From Trinickia violacea (GTDB taxonomy: Bacteria; Pseudomonadota; Gammaproteobacteria; Burkholderiales; Burkholderiaceae), in assembly GCF_005280735.1 (NCBI RefSeq), contig NZ_CP040078.1:1736001-1800000 (forward strand): a DNA stretch of 64,000 bases. The letters run 5' to 3'. Below, piece after piece: positions 50,787-59,637 of this stretch. Each line of letters starts with the position of its first letter. Position 1 is the stretch's first letter. The translations under genes were made by a program, and so were the position numbers. The notes beneath the pieces were generated by a model that worked only from the letters and a program-made list of their open reading frames with translations, did not search any database and had not been told where the DNA came from.

Positions 50787-52136
50787 ATGCTAAATCCTAA
50801 AGCTGCAACTACCGAAGTGCTTCAGACGCCGCCGCGCGCGGGTACCCCGGACGCCGGCCGCGAAATCCTCAACGTCAAGGACGTGAGCCGCGGCTTCAGC
50901 AAAGCCCAGGAAGATCTGCTGGTGCTCGACGACGTGAATCTGACGCTGCGCGAAGGCGAGATCGTCGGGCTGCTGGGCCGCTCGGGTTCGGGCAAGTCGA
51001 CGCTCCTGCGCATCATCGCGGGTTTGATTCAGCCGACCGACGGCCACGTCGATTACCTCGGCAAGCCGCTCGACGGTCCGGCCGAAGGCGTCGCGATGGT
51101 GTTCCAGACCTTCGCGCTGTTCCCGTGGCTCACCGTGCTGCAGAACGTGGAAGCGGGGCTGGAAGCGCTGGGCGTCGGCGCCAGCGCGCGCCGCGAGCGC
51201 GCACTCGCCGCGATCGACCTGATCGGTCTCGACGGCTTCGAAAACGCCTATCCGCGCGAGCTGTCGGGCGGCATGCGCCAGCGTGTGGGCTTCGCGCGCG
51301 CGCTCGTCGTCGATCCGACGCTGATGCTCATGGACGAACCGTTCTCCGCGCTCGACGTGCTGACCGCCGAAACGCTGCGCACCGACTTGCTCGACTTGTG
51401 GACGCAAGGCCGTCTGCCGATCAAGTCCGTGCTGATCGTCACCCACAACATCGAAGAAGCGGTGTTCATGTGCGACCGCATCCTGGTGCTGTCGTCGAAT
51501 CCGGGCAAGGTGATCGCCGAGATCCAGGTGCCGTTCAAGCATCCGCGCAACCGTCTGGACCCGGCGTTCCGCCGTCTCGTCGACGATATCTACGCGCGCA
51601 TGACGGCGCGTCAGGTGAGTGAAGCGGCGACGACGGGGCTCGAACTCGGCAGCCGGCTGCCGGAGGTGTCGACCAACCTGATGGCGGGCCTGATCGAGAC
51701 GCTGGCCGTGCCCCCGTATAACGGCCGCGCGGACATGCCGGAAATCGCGCGCTCGCTGCACCTCGAAGTGGACGATCTGTTCCCGATCGCCGAAGTGCTG
51801 CAGCACTTGGGTTTTGCGGAAATGCGCGAAGGCGACATCTTCCTCACGCCGCAAGCGCGCGCCTTCGCCGAGTTCGGCACGCAGGAGCGCAAGATGATGT
51901 TCGCCGAGCATCTGCTGCGCAACGTGCCGCTCGCCGCGCGGATCAAGAAGGTGCTCGACGAGCGGCCGGGACATCGCGCGCCGCGCGTGCGTTTCGAGCA
52001 GGAGCTGGAAGATTCGCTGTCTGATCACGCGGCTCAGCAGACGCTCGACGCGGTCATCAACTGGGGCCGTTACGGCGAGGTCTTCTCGTACAACGACCAG
52101 TCGGAAATTTTCAGCCTGGCCGACGTCGAAGCCTGA
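50787..52136 (+). CDS. NitT/TauT-type ABC transporter ATPase with a C-terminal AAA-associated domain
   Basis: A 449-residue ATPase. Walker A LGRSGSGKST, signature LSGGMRQRVGFARA and Walker B LMLMDEPFSALD fill the first 270 residues. The C-terminal 170 residues (from MAGLIETLAVPPYNGRADMPEIARSL) form the winged-helix-like AAA-associated domain found in this subgroup, perhaps a regulatory sensor. It follows the permease by 12 bp and ends at a strong terminator. Confidence 0.9.
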   Translation: MLNPKAATTEVLQTPPRAGTPDAGREILNVKDVSRGFSKAQEDLLVLDDVNLTLREGEIVGLLGRSGSGKSTLLRIIAGLIQPTDGHVDYLGKPLDGPAEGVAMVFQTFALFPWLTVLQNVEAGLEALGVGASARRERALAAIDLIGLDGFENAYPRELSGGMRQRVGFARALVVDPTLMLMDEPFSALDVLTAETLRTDLLDLWTQGRLPIKSVLIVTHNIEEAVFMCDRILVLSSNPGKVIAEIQVPFKHPRNRLDPAFRRLVDDIYARMTARQVSEAATTGLELGSRLPEVSTNLMAGLIETLAVPPYNGRADMPEIARSLHLEVDDLFPIAEVLQHLGFAEMREGDIFLTPQARAFAEFGTQERKMMFAEHLLRNVPLAARIKKVLDERPGHRAPRVRFEQELEDSLSDHAAQQTLDAVINWGRYGEVFSYNDQSEIFSLADVEA

Positions 52137-52155
52137 TAGGCGGTATCGATGAATG

Positions 52156-52199
52156 CATCGCGCGCCGGCGGGGTTGCCTCGCCGGCGCGCGATGTTTTT
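52156..52199 (+). terminator. Strong intrinsic terminator
   Basis: A perfect 15-bp stem (CATCGCGCGCCGGCG with its complement at 52180-52194), 9-base loop, then five Ts. It closes the permease/ATPase operon. Confidence 0.92.
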
Positions 52200-52239
52200 G
52201 CAAGGTAGGGCGGCTACGTCGCGAGCCGGTTCTGCATGT

Positions 52240-52884
52240 TCAATTCGCGAGCGTCAGCGCCTTGGCCACGGTTCGTTCGGTGGCAAGGCTGGCGGCGCAG
52301 TGCGACCCAAAGGCCAGCGCGAACTCGGCCGCCTGCCGGCCGACTGTCGCGAGCTGCTCGACGACCTTCGCATCCGAGCACGTATCCGGCGTCTCGAAGC
52401 GCGTCTCCAGGGTATTGACCGCGGCGCCGAACGGCGTCGGCCAGCCGCGCAGCGCATGCACGATCGAGCGCAGCGACGTCAGCACCGTGCCCGTCGCCTG
52501 CCAGCCATAGGCCGTCACGATAGTGCCGACGGCGCGGCCGTCCAGATACGGCCGCTCGTCGGCGCGCAGTTCTTCGAGCGTGTCGAGCGCGTTCTTCACC
52601 AGACCCGAGACGCCGCCGTGGTAGCCGGGCGTGGCGATGATGATGGCGTCGGCGGCGCGCACGGCTTCGATCAGTTCGAGCTGCGCATCGGTTCGCTCCG
52701 GATGCTCCGGTGCGTAGTGAGGCAGGCTGTGCAGAAACGTACCGCCGAAGAAGCGCGTACGCGCGCCTGCAGCCTCGGCGCCGCGCAGCGCGAAGCCGAG
52801 CGCGCGTTCGGTCGACGACGCGTCGCGCGTGGTGCCGCCGATACCCACGACGAGCGGCAAGGGAAGATGTTCGAAAGCAGTCAA
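52240..52884 (-). CDS. NADPH-dependent FMN reductase (flavodoxin fold)
   Basis: A 214-residue reductase. LVVGIGGTTRDASSTERALGFAL is the FMN phosphate loop, and IIIATPGYHGGVSGLVKNALDTLEEL the conserved FMN/NADPH motif. The start is TTG at 52884, with GGAG 7 bases before it; further upstream codons are not conserved. Such reductases may supply reduced flavin to a two-component monooxygenase, such as a sulfonate monooxygenase, but none is nearby. Convergent with the ABC operon. Confidence 0.82.
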   Translation of the reverse strand: MTAFEHLPLPLVVGIGGTTRDASSTERALGFALRGAEAAGARTRFFGGTFLHSLPHYAPEHPERTDAQLELIEAVRAADAIIIATPGYHGGVSGLVKNALDTLEELRADERPYLDGRAVGTIVTAYGWQATGTVLTSLRSIVHALRGWPTPFGAAVNTLETRFETPDTCSDAKVVEQLATVGRQAAEFALAFGSHCAASLATERTVAKALTLAN

Positions 52885-53008
52885 GACAACACTCCGTCGG
52901 TCAGCGGCGCCGGAGCGCCGGGTCCTCAACTTCAAACTGCCATGGTAGTGACTGCTTAACTGCGCCGGAAACGACTTTTTCTTCTATCGATATGCCGGAA
53001 AGCGCAGT

Positions 53009-54007
53009 TCAGAACACTTTCGTGAGCGTCGCGAGCACGGTCGTCGCCAACGGATTCGACACGGCGATGTTGCCTGACGAATCGCGCGCGCCCGTCGTGT
53101 AGTTGTCGTAGACGTTGGTCGCGCCCCAGCCCTTCGTGACCGCGCCGGTCAGCGTCCAGCCGCCGTCGAACGTCTTCGACACCGCCACCTTCGCGTCCTG
53201 CCAGTTGTACGCCGAGAAGTTCTGCACGCGCTCCCAGCCGTAGTGCAAGAGCAGCGAGAAGCCGTGCGTCAGGTCGATGTTCGTGTTCAGGTCGAGATAA
53301 CCCGAGCCGCGGCTCCCTTGTCCGCTGCCGATGCCGAGCGACTGGCTGTCATAGCCGAAGTAGTTCGGCGTGTACGTGAGCCAGTATTTCGCGGTGAACC
53401 ACTTGTAGGTGAGCGCCGCGACGAACTCGCCGTAGTTGTAGCTCGTGTCGCTAGCGGCCATGCGCGCGCCCGGATATACGTAGTAGTACACAGTACCGGT
53501 GTACGACAGATCGCCGATCGATCCGCCGTAGCCGCCGTACAGATCCCATTCGACGGTACCGTCTTCGACGAACTTGCTGCTCACGCTGGAGAGCCACGTG
53601 CCGACGAACAGGCCGCTCGAGTGCGCGTAGTCGAAGCCGCCTTGGATCGCAGGCTTGCCCCAGCCTTGCCGGAAGCCGCGCGACACGTATTGCGAGGCGA
53701 GCGTCACGTTGGCTGTCAGCGGCGAGGCGGCGGCCGGCGCGGGTGCCGCGGCTGCCGCGGGAGCGGGCGGATCGGCAGGATTCGCGGCGAGCGTGGGTGC
53801 CGGTGCGGCGCTCGATGCCGGCTCAGCGGCTTGCGCGACCGTCGTCGATGGGTTGGCCGCGGCGGGCGCGGTCGCCGCGTCGGCGGCGCCGGCGCTGTTC
53901 GATTCAGCCGATTGCGCAACGGCAGCGGCCGTATGCAGCGTACCGATCAGGAACGCGCCGCAAAGCGCGGCTGACGTGAGGCGTGACTTCGTCTTGCCGT
54001 CGTGCAT
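53009..54007 (-). CDS. TorF-family putative porin
   Basis: A 332-residue outer-membrane beta-barrel of the TorF/gcw_chp type. The signal peptide ends at AVAQS, then an Ala/Pro-rich linker of about 65 residues, and the barrel begins LTANVTLASQYVSRGFRQ, the hallmark of the family. The C terminus is LTKVF with a final Phe. Expected to admit small solutes; ligand unknown. It lies next to the choline transporter genes but in the opposite direction. Confidence 0.85.
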   Translation of the reverse strand: MHDGKTKSRLTSAALCGAFLIGTLHTAAAVAQSAESNSAGAADAATAPAAANPSTTVAQAAEPASSAAPAPTLAANPADPPAPAAAAAPAPAAASPLTANVTLASQYVSRGFRQGWGKPAIQGGFDYAHSSGLFVGTWLSSVSSKFVEDGTVEWDLYGGYGGSIGDLSYTGTVYYYVYPGARMAASDTSYNYGEFVAALTYKWFTAKYWLTYTPNYFGYDSQSLGIGSGQGSRGSGYLDLNTNIDLTHGFSLLLHYGWERVQNFSAYNWQDAKVAVSKTFDGGWTLTGAVTKGWGATNVYDNYTTGARDSSGNIAVSNPLATTVLATLTKVF

Positions 54008-54445
54008 GAAGAAGATCTCCGTCGTTGAGGGCGGGCCGCTTTGAGTGCTTATTCGCGATGGCTTGCGGCTTCACCGGGCAGTGCGATTGAAGGGGCGGGC
54101 GTCTCGCGTCGATGTCTGCGGTGTCGAGCGGGCGTCCGGTCGAAATGACGGCCCGAGTATGTCCAGCCAAATCCGCCATTGCGCATAGCATTTCGGACGC
54201 GAATCTGCACGGCGGCGACACGCCGGTTTGGCATGCAAGATTCTTCATGCGGTGCACCATCGGCCAAGCCGCGCGTGCGGCGGGCGTTTGCGCGCTTTCG
54301 GGACGATCGTCCGTTTCCATGCGTGTCGCATTTGCGCAAGCGTCTGTCGGAATTCGTCGGCTGCAACGTCTTTTTTCTGGCAACTATGTATTAACGCTGC
54401 GGAGGCTGGCGCCTGCCGCCCCCGCTCTTGGAGGAGATGGATTCG
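54008..54445. other. Intergenic between divergent porin and choV
   Basis: No gene recognised. It must contain the choV promoter and probably a site for the GlxA-type regulator, but I saw no repeat or dyad clear enough to name. Confidence 0.5.
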
Positions 54446-55633
54446 ATGAATGCCAGAAAGGTAGTGGTCGAGGGTCTATGCAAGGTGTTTGGCAACAACC
54501 CGAAGCAGGCTCTCGACATGCTCGCGGGTGGTGCGACGAAGGATGAAATCTTCGCGCGCACCGGCCAGGTGGTCGGCGTGCACAACGTGTCGTTCGATGT
54601 TCAGGAAGGCGAGATCTTCGTGCTGATGGGCCTCTCCGGCTCCGGCAAGTCCACGCTGATCCGCCTCATCAACCGCCTCGTCGAGCCGACCTCGGGCAAG
54701 GTGATCGTCGACGGCCGCGATATCGCGGCGGTCAAGCGCTCGGAACTCACCGCGCTGCGCCGCACCGACATGAGCATGGTGTTCCAGTCGTTCGCGCTGA
54801 TGCCGCAGCGCACGGTGCTCTCGAATGCGGCATTCGGGCTCGAAGTGGCGGGCGTCGCGAAGAAGGAGCGCGAAAAGCGCGCGCTGGCGGTGCTCGAGCA
54901 AGTCGGGCTCGCGGCCTTCGCGCAGAAGCTGCCCTCGGAGCTGTCGGGTGGCATGCAGCAGCGCGTGGGGCTCGCGCGGGCGCTGACCGTGAACCCGTCG
55001 CTGATGATCATGGACGAGGCGTTCTCGGCGCTCGATCCCTTGAAGCGCAAGGAGATGCAGAACGTCCTGCTGCAACTGCAGAAGGAGCAGCGGCGCACGA
55101 TCATGTTCGTGTCGCACGATCTCGAAGAGGCGCTGCGCATCGGCAACCGCATCGCGATCATGGAGGGCGGCCGGCTCGTGCAGCTCGGCACGCCGCAGGA
55201 AATCATCAGCAAACCGGCCGACGATTACGTGCGTGCGTTCTTCGAGGGCGTCGACACGAGCCGCTATCTGACCGCCGCCGACCTCATGCAGACCGACGCC
55301 GTGCCGCTCGTGCGCCACGCCGACACGGCCGCGGTGACGGCCTCGCTCAACGGTAGTGCGGACTACGCGTTCGTGCTCGACGCCGAGCGAAAGCTTCGCG
55401 GCTTCGTCACGCGCGACGCGCTCGGCGCGGCGACGGCCGCGGCCACGGCGGCACCGCATATCGCGCAGGTCGAAAGCATTTCGCGGGCGGCGACGCTCGA
55501 GCATGTCGTGTCGCGCGTCGTCGCGAGCGCGAGGGCGCTGCCGGTCGTGGACGACGACGGCTGTTATTGCGGCTCGGTCGATCGCGCAGCCGTCCTGAAA
55601 GTACTCACGCGTTCGCGAGGCTCCCATGTCTGA
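54446..55633 (+). CDS. choV: Choline/glycine-betaine ABC transporter ATPase
   Basis: A 395-residue ATPase of the ProV/ChoV group. Walker A MGLSGSGKSTLIR, signature LSGGMQQRVGLARA, Walker B MIMDEAFSALDPLKR, and two C-terminal CBS-like segments (VLDAERKLRGFVTRDALG; LPVVDDDGCYCGSV). GAGGAG lies 9 bases before the ATG at 54446. It overlaps choW by 8 bp. The choline assignment rests on the choX gene nearby. Confidence 0.9.
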   Translation: MNARKVVVEGLCKVFGNNPKQALDMLAGGATKDEIFARTGQVVGVHNVSFDVQEGEIFVLMGLSGSGKSTLIRLINRLVEPTSGKVIVDGRDIAAVKRSELTALRRTDMSMVFQSFALMPQRTVLSNAAFGLEVAGVAKKEREKRALAVLEQVGLAAFAQKLPSELSGGMQQRVGLARALTVNPSLMIMDEAFSALDPLKRKEMQNVLLQLQKEQRRTIMFVSHDLEEALRIGNRIAIMEGGRLVQLGTPQEIISKPADDYVRAFFEGVDTSRYLTAADLMQTDAVPLVRHADTAAVTASLNGSADYAFVLDAERKLRGFVTRDALGAATAAATAAPHIAQVESISRAATLEHVVSRVVASARALPVVDDDGCYCGSVDRAAVLKVLTRSRGSHV

Positions 55634-56534
55634 ACTCATTCCGCTCGGCAGTTGGGTCGATCACTCGGTCCACTTCCTGCTCGATCACGACAGCGACACG
55701 TTCGACGCGATCGGCAAGGTGATCGAGGGCATCGCGGCCTTCGTCGAACACAGTTTGCAGGCGGTGCCGATGTGGGCGCTGATGGCGTTTTTCATCGGCA
55801 TCGGGTTGTGGCGCGTCGGCTGGCGCTTTGCGATCTTTACGACGCTCGCGCTGCTCTTGATTTATGCGACGGGCTTCTGGGATCAAACGGTCGTTACCTT
55901 GGGCCTCACGTTGTCGTCGACGATCATCAGCCTCGTCTTCGGCGTGCCGCTTGGCATCTGGACGGCGAAGAACAAGCATGTGGCCGCGATCGTCCGTCCG
56001 ATACTCGACTTGATGCAGACGATGCCCGCGTTCGTCTATCTGATTCCGGCCGCGATGCTGTTCGGTCTTGGGCGCGTGCCGGGGATTCTGTCGACCGTGA
56101 TCTTCGCGATGCCGCCCGCCGTGCGGCTCACGAGCCTCGGCATTCGCCACGTGAATCGCGAGATCGTCGAAGCGGGGCAGGCGTTCGGCTGCACGTCATG
56201 GCAGCTGCTCTACAAGGTGCAGTTCCCGAACGCGCTGCCGTCGATCATGCAGGGCGTGAACCAGACGATCATGATGGCGCTGTCGATGGTGATCATCGCG
56301 TCGATGGTGGGCGCGGGCGGCCTCGGCAACGACGTGCTGGCGAGCATTCAGCGGCTCGATATCGGACTCGGCTTCGAGAGCGGCCTTTCGGTGGTGCTGC
56401 TGGCGATCATTCTCGACCGCATTACCGAGAGCTTCGGCCGCACGCCGGGCACGGCGCCGGCGCCACGCTTCGCAGGGCTGCGCCACGTGATGCGAGTGCG
56501 CCGCGCGCAACAACAGCCGCTGACGCAAAGCTAA
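55626..56534 (+). CDS. choW: Choline/glycine-betaine ABC transporter permease
   Basis: A 302-residue permease with about six helices, of the ProW/ChoW family. MQTMPAFVYLIPAAMLFGLGRVPGILSTVIFAMPPAVRLT is the channel core, and GQAFGCTSWQLLYKVQFPNALP the ATPase-docking loop. The start overlaps choV by 8 bp, so translation is coupled. It carries choline, betaine or carnitine into the cell with choV and choX. Confidence 0.9.
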   Translation: MSELIPLGSWVDHSVHFLLDHDSDTFDAIGKVIEGIAAFVEHSLQAVPMWALMAFFIGIGLWRVGWRFAIFTTLALLLIYATGFWDQTVVTLGLTLSSTIISLVFGVPLGIWTAKNKHVAAIVRPILDLMQTMPAFVYLIPAAMLFGLGRVPGILSTVIFAMPPAVRLTSLGIRHVNREIVEAGQAFGCTSWQLLYKVQFPNALPSIMQGVNQTIMMALSMVIIASMVGAGGLGNDVLASIQRLDIGLGFESGLSVVLLAIILDRITESFGRTPGTAPAPRFAGLRHVMRVRRAQQQPLTQS

Positions 56535-56571
56535 GCCAACCGAGGGCCTTTTACTGGTGCGAACAGGTCCT

Positions 56572-57567
56572 ATGCCCTTGGAGAGCGACGTGACGCCTGC
56601 CATGACGGAATCGCCGTTGCCGTCCCCCGTGCATTTCGGTTTTCTGACGTTGCCCAACTTCTCGATGATCGCGTTCACGAGCGCGATCGAAGTGCTACGG
56701 ATGACGAACTATGTGGCGCGGGAGGCGCACTACCGATGGTCGATCGTCTCGACTGACGGGGTGCCCGTGCGGGCGAGCAACGGCATCACCGTCAAGCCCA
56801 CGCGCACGCTCGAAGAAGCCGGGGTGCCCGACGTGCTGATCGTCTGCGGCGGCACGCAGATTCGCAGCGCGGTCGATACGCCGGTCAAGACGCTGCTTGC
56901 GGACATGGCGGAGCGCCGCGTGCCGCTCGGCGGGATTTGCACCGGCGCCTATGCGCTGATGAGCGCGGGACTCCTCGACGACTACCGCTGCACCGTGCAT
57001 TGGGAAGACATGTCGGTGCTGCACAAGGAGTTCCCGCACGTGCGTTTTACCGACGAGTTGTTCGTCATCGATCGCGACCGGCTCACCTGCACGGGCGGCA
57101 CCGCGCCGCTCGATCTGATGCTGCATCTGGTCGGCCGGCGTTTCGGCCAGAACCTCGCCGCTCAGGTCTCGGAGCAGTTCATTCTCGAGCGCATCCGCAG
57201 CGCGTCCGATCATCAGCCGATTCCGGTGGACGCGCGCGTCGGCTTCTCGCGTGCCGAGCTGATCGAGGTGGTGCGCCTGATGGAAGCGAATATCGAAGAG
57301 CCGCTCTCGCTCGAAGAACTCGCGCGGCTCGTGCAATTGTCGCAGCGCCATTTGCAGCGGATGTTCAAGGTGTATTTGAACGTCTCGCCGACGCATTACT
57401 ACCTGTCGCTGCGCTTGCGCCGCGCGCGCGATCTGCTGCGCACGACGGATGCCTCGATCGCGCGCGTGACGACGGTCTGCGGTTTTCATTCGCCGTGTCA
57501 TTTCAGCAAGGCGTATCGCGCGCAGTTCGGACATGCGCCGAGCCTGGAGCGGCGCCAGCCCGAGTGA
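56572..57567 (+). CDS. GlxA/AraC-family transcriptional regulator (choline/carnitine type)
   Basis: A 331-residue regulator. The N-terminal DJ-1/PfpI-like domain (about 10-185) has the pseudo-nucleophile elbow GGICTGAYALMSAG. The C-terminal AraC domain contains LSLEELARLVQLSQRHLQRMF and the second HTH SIARVTTVCGFHSPCHFSKAYRAQFG. It is close to GbdR/CdhR, which activate choline, betaine or carnitine genes. It sits between choW and choX, 37 bp after the first. An alternative start is the ATG at 56602. Confidence 0.9.
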   Translation: MPLESDVTPAMTESPLPSPVHFGFLTLPNFSMIAFTSAIEVLRMTNYVAREAHYRWSIVSTDGVPVRASNGITVKPTRTLEEAGVPDVLIVCGGTQIRSAVDTPVKTLLADMAERRVPLGGICTGAYALMSAGLLDDYRCTVHWEDMSVLHKEFPHVRFTDELFVIDRDRLTCTGGTAPLDLMLHLVGRRFGQNLAAQVSEQFILERIRSASDHQPIPVDARVGFSRAELIEVVRLMEANIEEPLSLEELARLVQLSQRHLQRMFKVYLNVSPTHYYLSLRLRRARDLLRTTDASIARVTTVCGFHSPCHFSKAYRAQFGHAPSLERRQPE

Positions 57568-57626
57568 ACGGATTTCCCTGTCGTTGATTTCACTGATCCA
57601 CATATCGATACCCGAGGAGAAAAATA

Positions 57627-58580
57627 ATGAAGCGAATCCTGACAGCGGCGCTCTGTGCGCTCGGCATGGCGTCCGCCATCACAGCCGCACCCGCGCAAGC
57701 GTCGGACCCCGGCGTGTGCCGCAACGTGCGCTTCGCGGACGTCGGCTGGACCGACATCGCGGCGACCACCGGCATCGCGTCGACGATTTTCAGCGGCCTC
57801 GGCTACAACCCGACAAAGACGATCGCGTCGGTGCCGATCACGTTCGCCGGCATCAAGAGCAAGCAGATCGACGTGTTCCTCGGCTACTGGGCGCCGACCA
57901 TGGACCCGATCATCGACCCGTTCGTCAAAGCCGGATCGATCAAAGTGCTGCCCACGCCAAACCTGACCGGCGCGAAGTACACGCTGGCCGTGCCGGATTA
58001 CGTCTATAACGGCGGGCTCAAGTCGTTCGCCGATATCGCGAAGTACGCGGATAAGCTCGACGGCAAGATCTACGGCATCGAGCCCGGCAACGACGGCAAC
58101 GCGCTGATCAAGAAGATGATCGACAGCAATCAGTTCGGCCTCGGCAAGTTCAAGCTCGTCGAGTCGAGCGAGGCGGGGATGCTCGTCCAAGTGAACAAGG
58201 CGACTCGCGAGAAGCAGTGGATCGTGTTCCTCGGCTGGGAACCGCATCCGATGAACGTGCAGATGAAGATCGACTACCTGAGCGGCGGCGACGACGTGTT
58301 CGGTCCGAACTATGGCGAGGCGAAGGTGTTCACAGCCACGCCGCCCGACTACGCTGCGCGCTGCCCGAACGCGGCAAAGTTCGTGTCGAACCTGCAATTC
58401 ACGACGGGCATCGAGAACCACGTGATGGTGCCGATCATGAACAAGGAAGATCCGAACAAGGCCGCGCTCGCATGGCTGAAGGCCAATCCGCAGGTGTTGA
58501 ACCAATGGCTCGCGGGCGTGACGACGATCGACGGGAAGGATGGACTGACGGCGGTGAAGGGGTATCTGGCGTCGCATTGA
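57627..58580 (+). CDS. choX: Choline ABC transporter substrate-binding protein
   Basis: A 317-residue periplasmic protein. Signal peptide ends PAQAS (about 26). FADVGWTDIAATTGIAST contains W41, and FLGYWAPTM and VFLGWEPHPMN supply further tryptophans for the aromatic box that cages the quaternary amine. Cysteines near both ends (PGVC, AARC) match the disulfide of ChoX. GAGGAGA precedes the ATG at 57627. It delivers choline to ChoVW. Confidence 0.92.
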   Translation: MKRILTAALCALGMASAITAAPAQASDPGVCRNVRFADVGWTDIAATTGIASTIFSGLGYNPTKTIASVPITFAGIKSKQIDVFLGYWAPTMDPIIDPFVKAGSIKVLPTPNLTGAKYTLAVPDYVYNGGLKSFADIAKYADKLDGKIYGIEPGNDGNALIKKMIDSNQFGLGKFKLVESSEAGMLVQVNKATREKQWIVFLGWEPHPMNVQMKIDYLSGGDDVFGPNYGEAKVFTATPPDYAARCPNAAKFVSNLQFTTGIENHVMVPIMNKEDPNKAALAWLKANPQVLNQWLAGVTTIDGKDGLTAVKGYLASH

Positions 58581-58594
58581 GCCGAGACCGGAAT

Positions 58595-58627
58595 GCGGCA
58601 CGCGGTATTTTGTATACCGCATGCCGC
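58595..58627. terminator. Bidirectional stem-loop between choX and denD
   Basis: GCGGCACGCGGTAT (58595-58608) pairs with ATACCGCATGCCGC (58614-58627) with one mismatch, and a 5-base loop. It lies between convergent genes. No long T run follows, so it may act as a bidirectional stop with lower efficiency. Confidence 0.7.
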
Positions 58628-58640
58628 TTGCGCAGGATCG

Positions 58641-59612
58641 TTACCGCTTCTCGTCTTCGATATAGCTGCGAATCACATCGGCGAACCGGGTATCGCCCTT
58701 GAGCCCCAACCGCTCGGCGCGCTCCGTGTTCCAACTGCCCGGCCAACTGCCGACGATCTTCACGACGCGCTCGTCGGTTTCCCAGCGGATGCGCGCGACC
58801 GCTTCCTCGCCCGCCACTTCGCGCAGCGCCTCGACCATGTCATTCACGCTCACCGAAATACCCGGCAGGTTGACGACGCGCCGGTTGCCGAGCGCGGCGC
58901 CGTCCAGCTCGTAGCCTGCGATCAGCGCTTCGATCGCGCCGCGCGGCGACAACAGCCACAGCTTCGTCTCGCCCGGCACGGGGCACACGGCGGGTTCGCC
59001 GTTCAAGGGCTCGCGCACGATGCCGCTCGCGAACGACGATGCGGCCGCGTTCGGCTTGCCGGGACGCACGCTGATGGTCGGCAGGCGCAAGACGCGCCCG
59101 TCGACGAAGCCGCGCCGCGTGTAATCGGACAGCAGCAGCTCGGCGATGGCCTTTTGCGTGCCATAAGACGATTGCGGATTCAGCGCGGTGTCGTCCTGCA
59201 CGACGGCGGGCAGGTCGCCGCCATAGACCGCGACCGAGCTGGTGAACACGACGCGCGGACGATGGCCGCGCGCGCGGCACACCTCGAGCAGCAAGCGCGA
59301 CGCGTCGAGATTGATCCGCATGCCGAGATCGAAGTCCGCTTCGGCCTGACCGCTGACAATCGCGGCGAGATGAAAAATCGCTGCGGTGTTCGTATCGATC
59401 GCGTGTTCGAGCACGCTGCGCTCGCCGATGTCGCCGACGAGCGAGGTAACGCGCGCGTCACCGAGATCGGCGCCTTTCACGACGTCGAGCAGCACGAGCT
59501 CGGTGATGCGCCGGCGTTCGCCGTCCGGGCCCGCGATGTCGCCGCGTTTGAGCAATTCGCGCGCGAGGCGCTGGCCGAGAAATCCGGCGCCGCCGGTAAT
59601 CAGAACTTTCAT
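58641..59612 (-). CDS. denD: D-erythronate dehydrogenase
   Basis: A 323-residue short-chain dehydrogenase/epimerase-fold enzyme. The NAD motif is TGGAGFLG (6-13) and the catalytic set S125/S126, Y150, K154 (SSYGTQKA). It matches DenD, which oxidises D-erythronate to 2-oxo-erythronate with NAD+. It is the last gene of the tetronate operon. The otnI gene lies 25 bp upstream. The assignment rests on family features and the complete set of partner genes. Confidence 0.88.
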   Translation of the reverse strand: MKVLITGGAGFLGQRLARELLKRGDIAGPDGERRRITELVLLDVVKGADLGDARVTSLVGDIGERSVLEHAIDTNTAAIFHLAAIVSGQAEADFDLGMRINLDASRLLLEVCRARGHRPRVVFTSSVAVYGGDLPAVVQDDTALNPQSSYGTQKAIAELLLSDYTRRGFVDGRVLRLPTISVRPGKPNAAASSFASGIVREPLNGEPAVCPVPGETKLWLLSPRGAIEALIAGYELDGAALGNRRVVNLPGISVSVNDMVEALREVAGEEAVARIRWETDERVVKIVGSWPGSWNTERAERLGLKGDTRFADVIRSYIEDEKR

Positions 59613-59637
59613 GTCGGGTCCTTCGTTCTAGAGCCAA

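Noticed and set aside
54008..54445. Search for a choline-regulator binding site before choV
   Set aside because: Several short repeats are present but none stands out over background.
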